In this document: piece after piece, positions 11,785-12,028 of the stretch
Layout: every line of letters begins with the position of its first letter
Position numbering within the stretch: the first letter of the stretch is position 1
Assembly (NCBI GenBank): GCA_964355795.1
Contig: CAYHEQ010000029.1
Coordinates: forward strand, 1-12,028
DNA from: CAYHEQ01 sp964355795
GTDB taxonomy: Bacteria > Patescibacteriota > JACPGU01
Reading direction: 5' to 3'
Length of the DNA: 12,028 bases
Program-made: the position numbers and the translations under genes
The notes under the pieces: model-generated
What the model saw: the letters and a program-made list of their open reading frames with translations, nothing else
What the model was told of the DNA's origin: nothing
The model's database searches: none

Positions 11785-12028
11785 ATGACCAATGGTTATG
11801 TTTACATATTACAGAGTGCCAAAGGAGGCTACTATGTCGGCAGCACTGACAATGTTGACAGAAGATTGAAGCAACACCTTGCTGGTCACACACATACTAC
11901 GAGAAGAATGTTATCGCTAAGACTAGTTTTTGTTCAGCGATATAATAGTCTGAAAACAGCGAGAAGCATTGAAGCTAGACTCAAAAAATTAAAGAGGAAA
12001 GATTATACCGCTAGAATAGTATCAGATG
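11785..12028 (+). CDS. GIY-YIG nuclease domain protein (UPF0213-like), partial at window end
   Basis: Eighty-one residues are visible before the window ends; such proteins are usually about 80-100 residues, so only a few codons are missing. The GIY-YIG core is clear: GYVYILQS (residues 4-11, the GIY strand) and YYVGSTDN (16-23, the YIG strand). Then come Arg27 and His31 in DRRLKQH, and Glu63 in the ARSIEARLKKLKRKDY helix, the expected catalytic Arg and metal-binding Glu. This small single-domain family is widespread and multi-copy in CPR genomes; its cellular role is uncertain. The ATG at 11785 has no good Shine-Dalgarno. The leader contains a broken tRNA-like half and a palindrome, which may reflect insertion at a tRNA gene. 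Confidence 0.88.
   Translation, partial: MTNGYVYILQSAKGGYYVGSTDNVDRRLKQHLAGHTHTTRRMLSLRLVFVQRYNSLKTARSIEARLKKLKRKDYTARIVSD

Noticed and set aside
1..12028. Alternative genetic code (UGA read as glycine, as in some CPR lineages)
   Set aside because: dnaE ends cleanly at TGA and none of the long conserved genes contains an internal TGA, so standard bacterial decoding fits.

Overview
The window looks like the chromosome of a small-genome bacterium of the Candidate Phyla Radiation (Patescibacteria), probably Parcubacteria-like. This is inferred from gene content and style, not from a marker phylogeny. Housekeeping genes are tightly packed, stop codons TAA, TAG and TGA are all used as stops (standard bacterial code), several genes start with little or no Shine-Dalgarno sequence, a Trm11-like THUMP methyltransferase is present, and almost every intergenic gap is filled by a short palindrome.

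Left part, all on the minus strand and reading right to left: dnaE (replicative DNA polymerase), rplS (ribosomal protein L19 with a long acidic tail), rnhB (RNase HII, overlapping rplS and carrying a strong Shine-Dalgarno), yraN (UPF0102 nuclease-fold protein), gltX (glutamyl-tRNA synthetase), an unrecognised 121-residue protein, and tRNA-Gln(CUG). Beyond the tRNA lies the 3' part of a helix-turn-helix regulator gene that has lost its N-terminus.

Middle and right part: a THUMP/Trm11-like RNA methyltransferase and rpmA (L27) on the plus strand, convergent with a minus-strand membrane cluster of two DUF881 proteins and a PH-domain (YdbS/YdbT-like) protein. rpmA and the PH-domain gene share a perfect 28-bp palindromic terminator that encodes the same last residues, Asn-Pro-Ala-Leu-stop, on both strands. 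At the right edge a GIY-YIG nuclease gene runs off the window. Its leader contains what looks like the 5' half of a tRNA gene broken by a palindromic element.

The most distinctive signal is a set of different palindromic elements. Three are flanked by short direct repeats (165-245, 2673-2746, 3400-3468). One pair of tandem hairpins (2192-2276) has perfectly compensated stems around an identical 12-nt loop. One is a four-layer nested palindrome built from CGAAT/ATTCG units (7670-7760). AT-rich ones recur at 2149-2178, 8999-9072 and 11591-11665. They suggest active short palindromic repeat families, one in frame inside a ribosomal protein gene and two at tRNA sequences.
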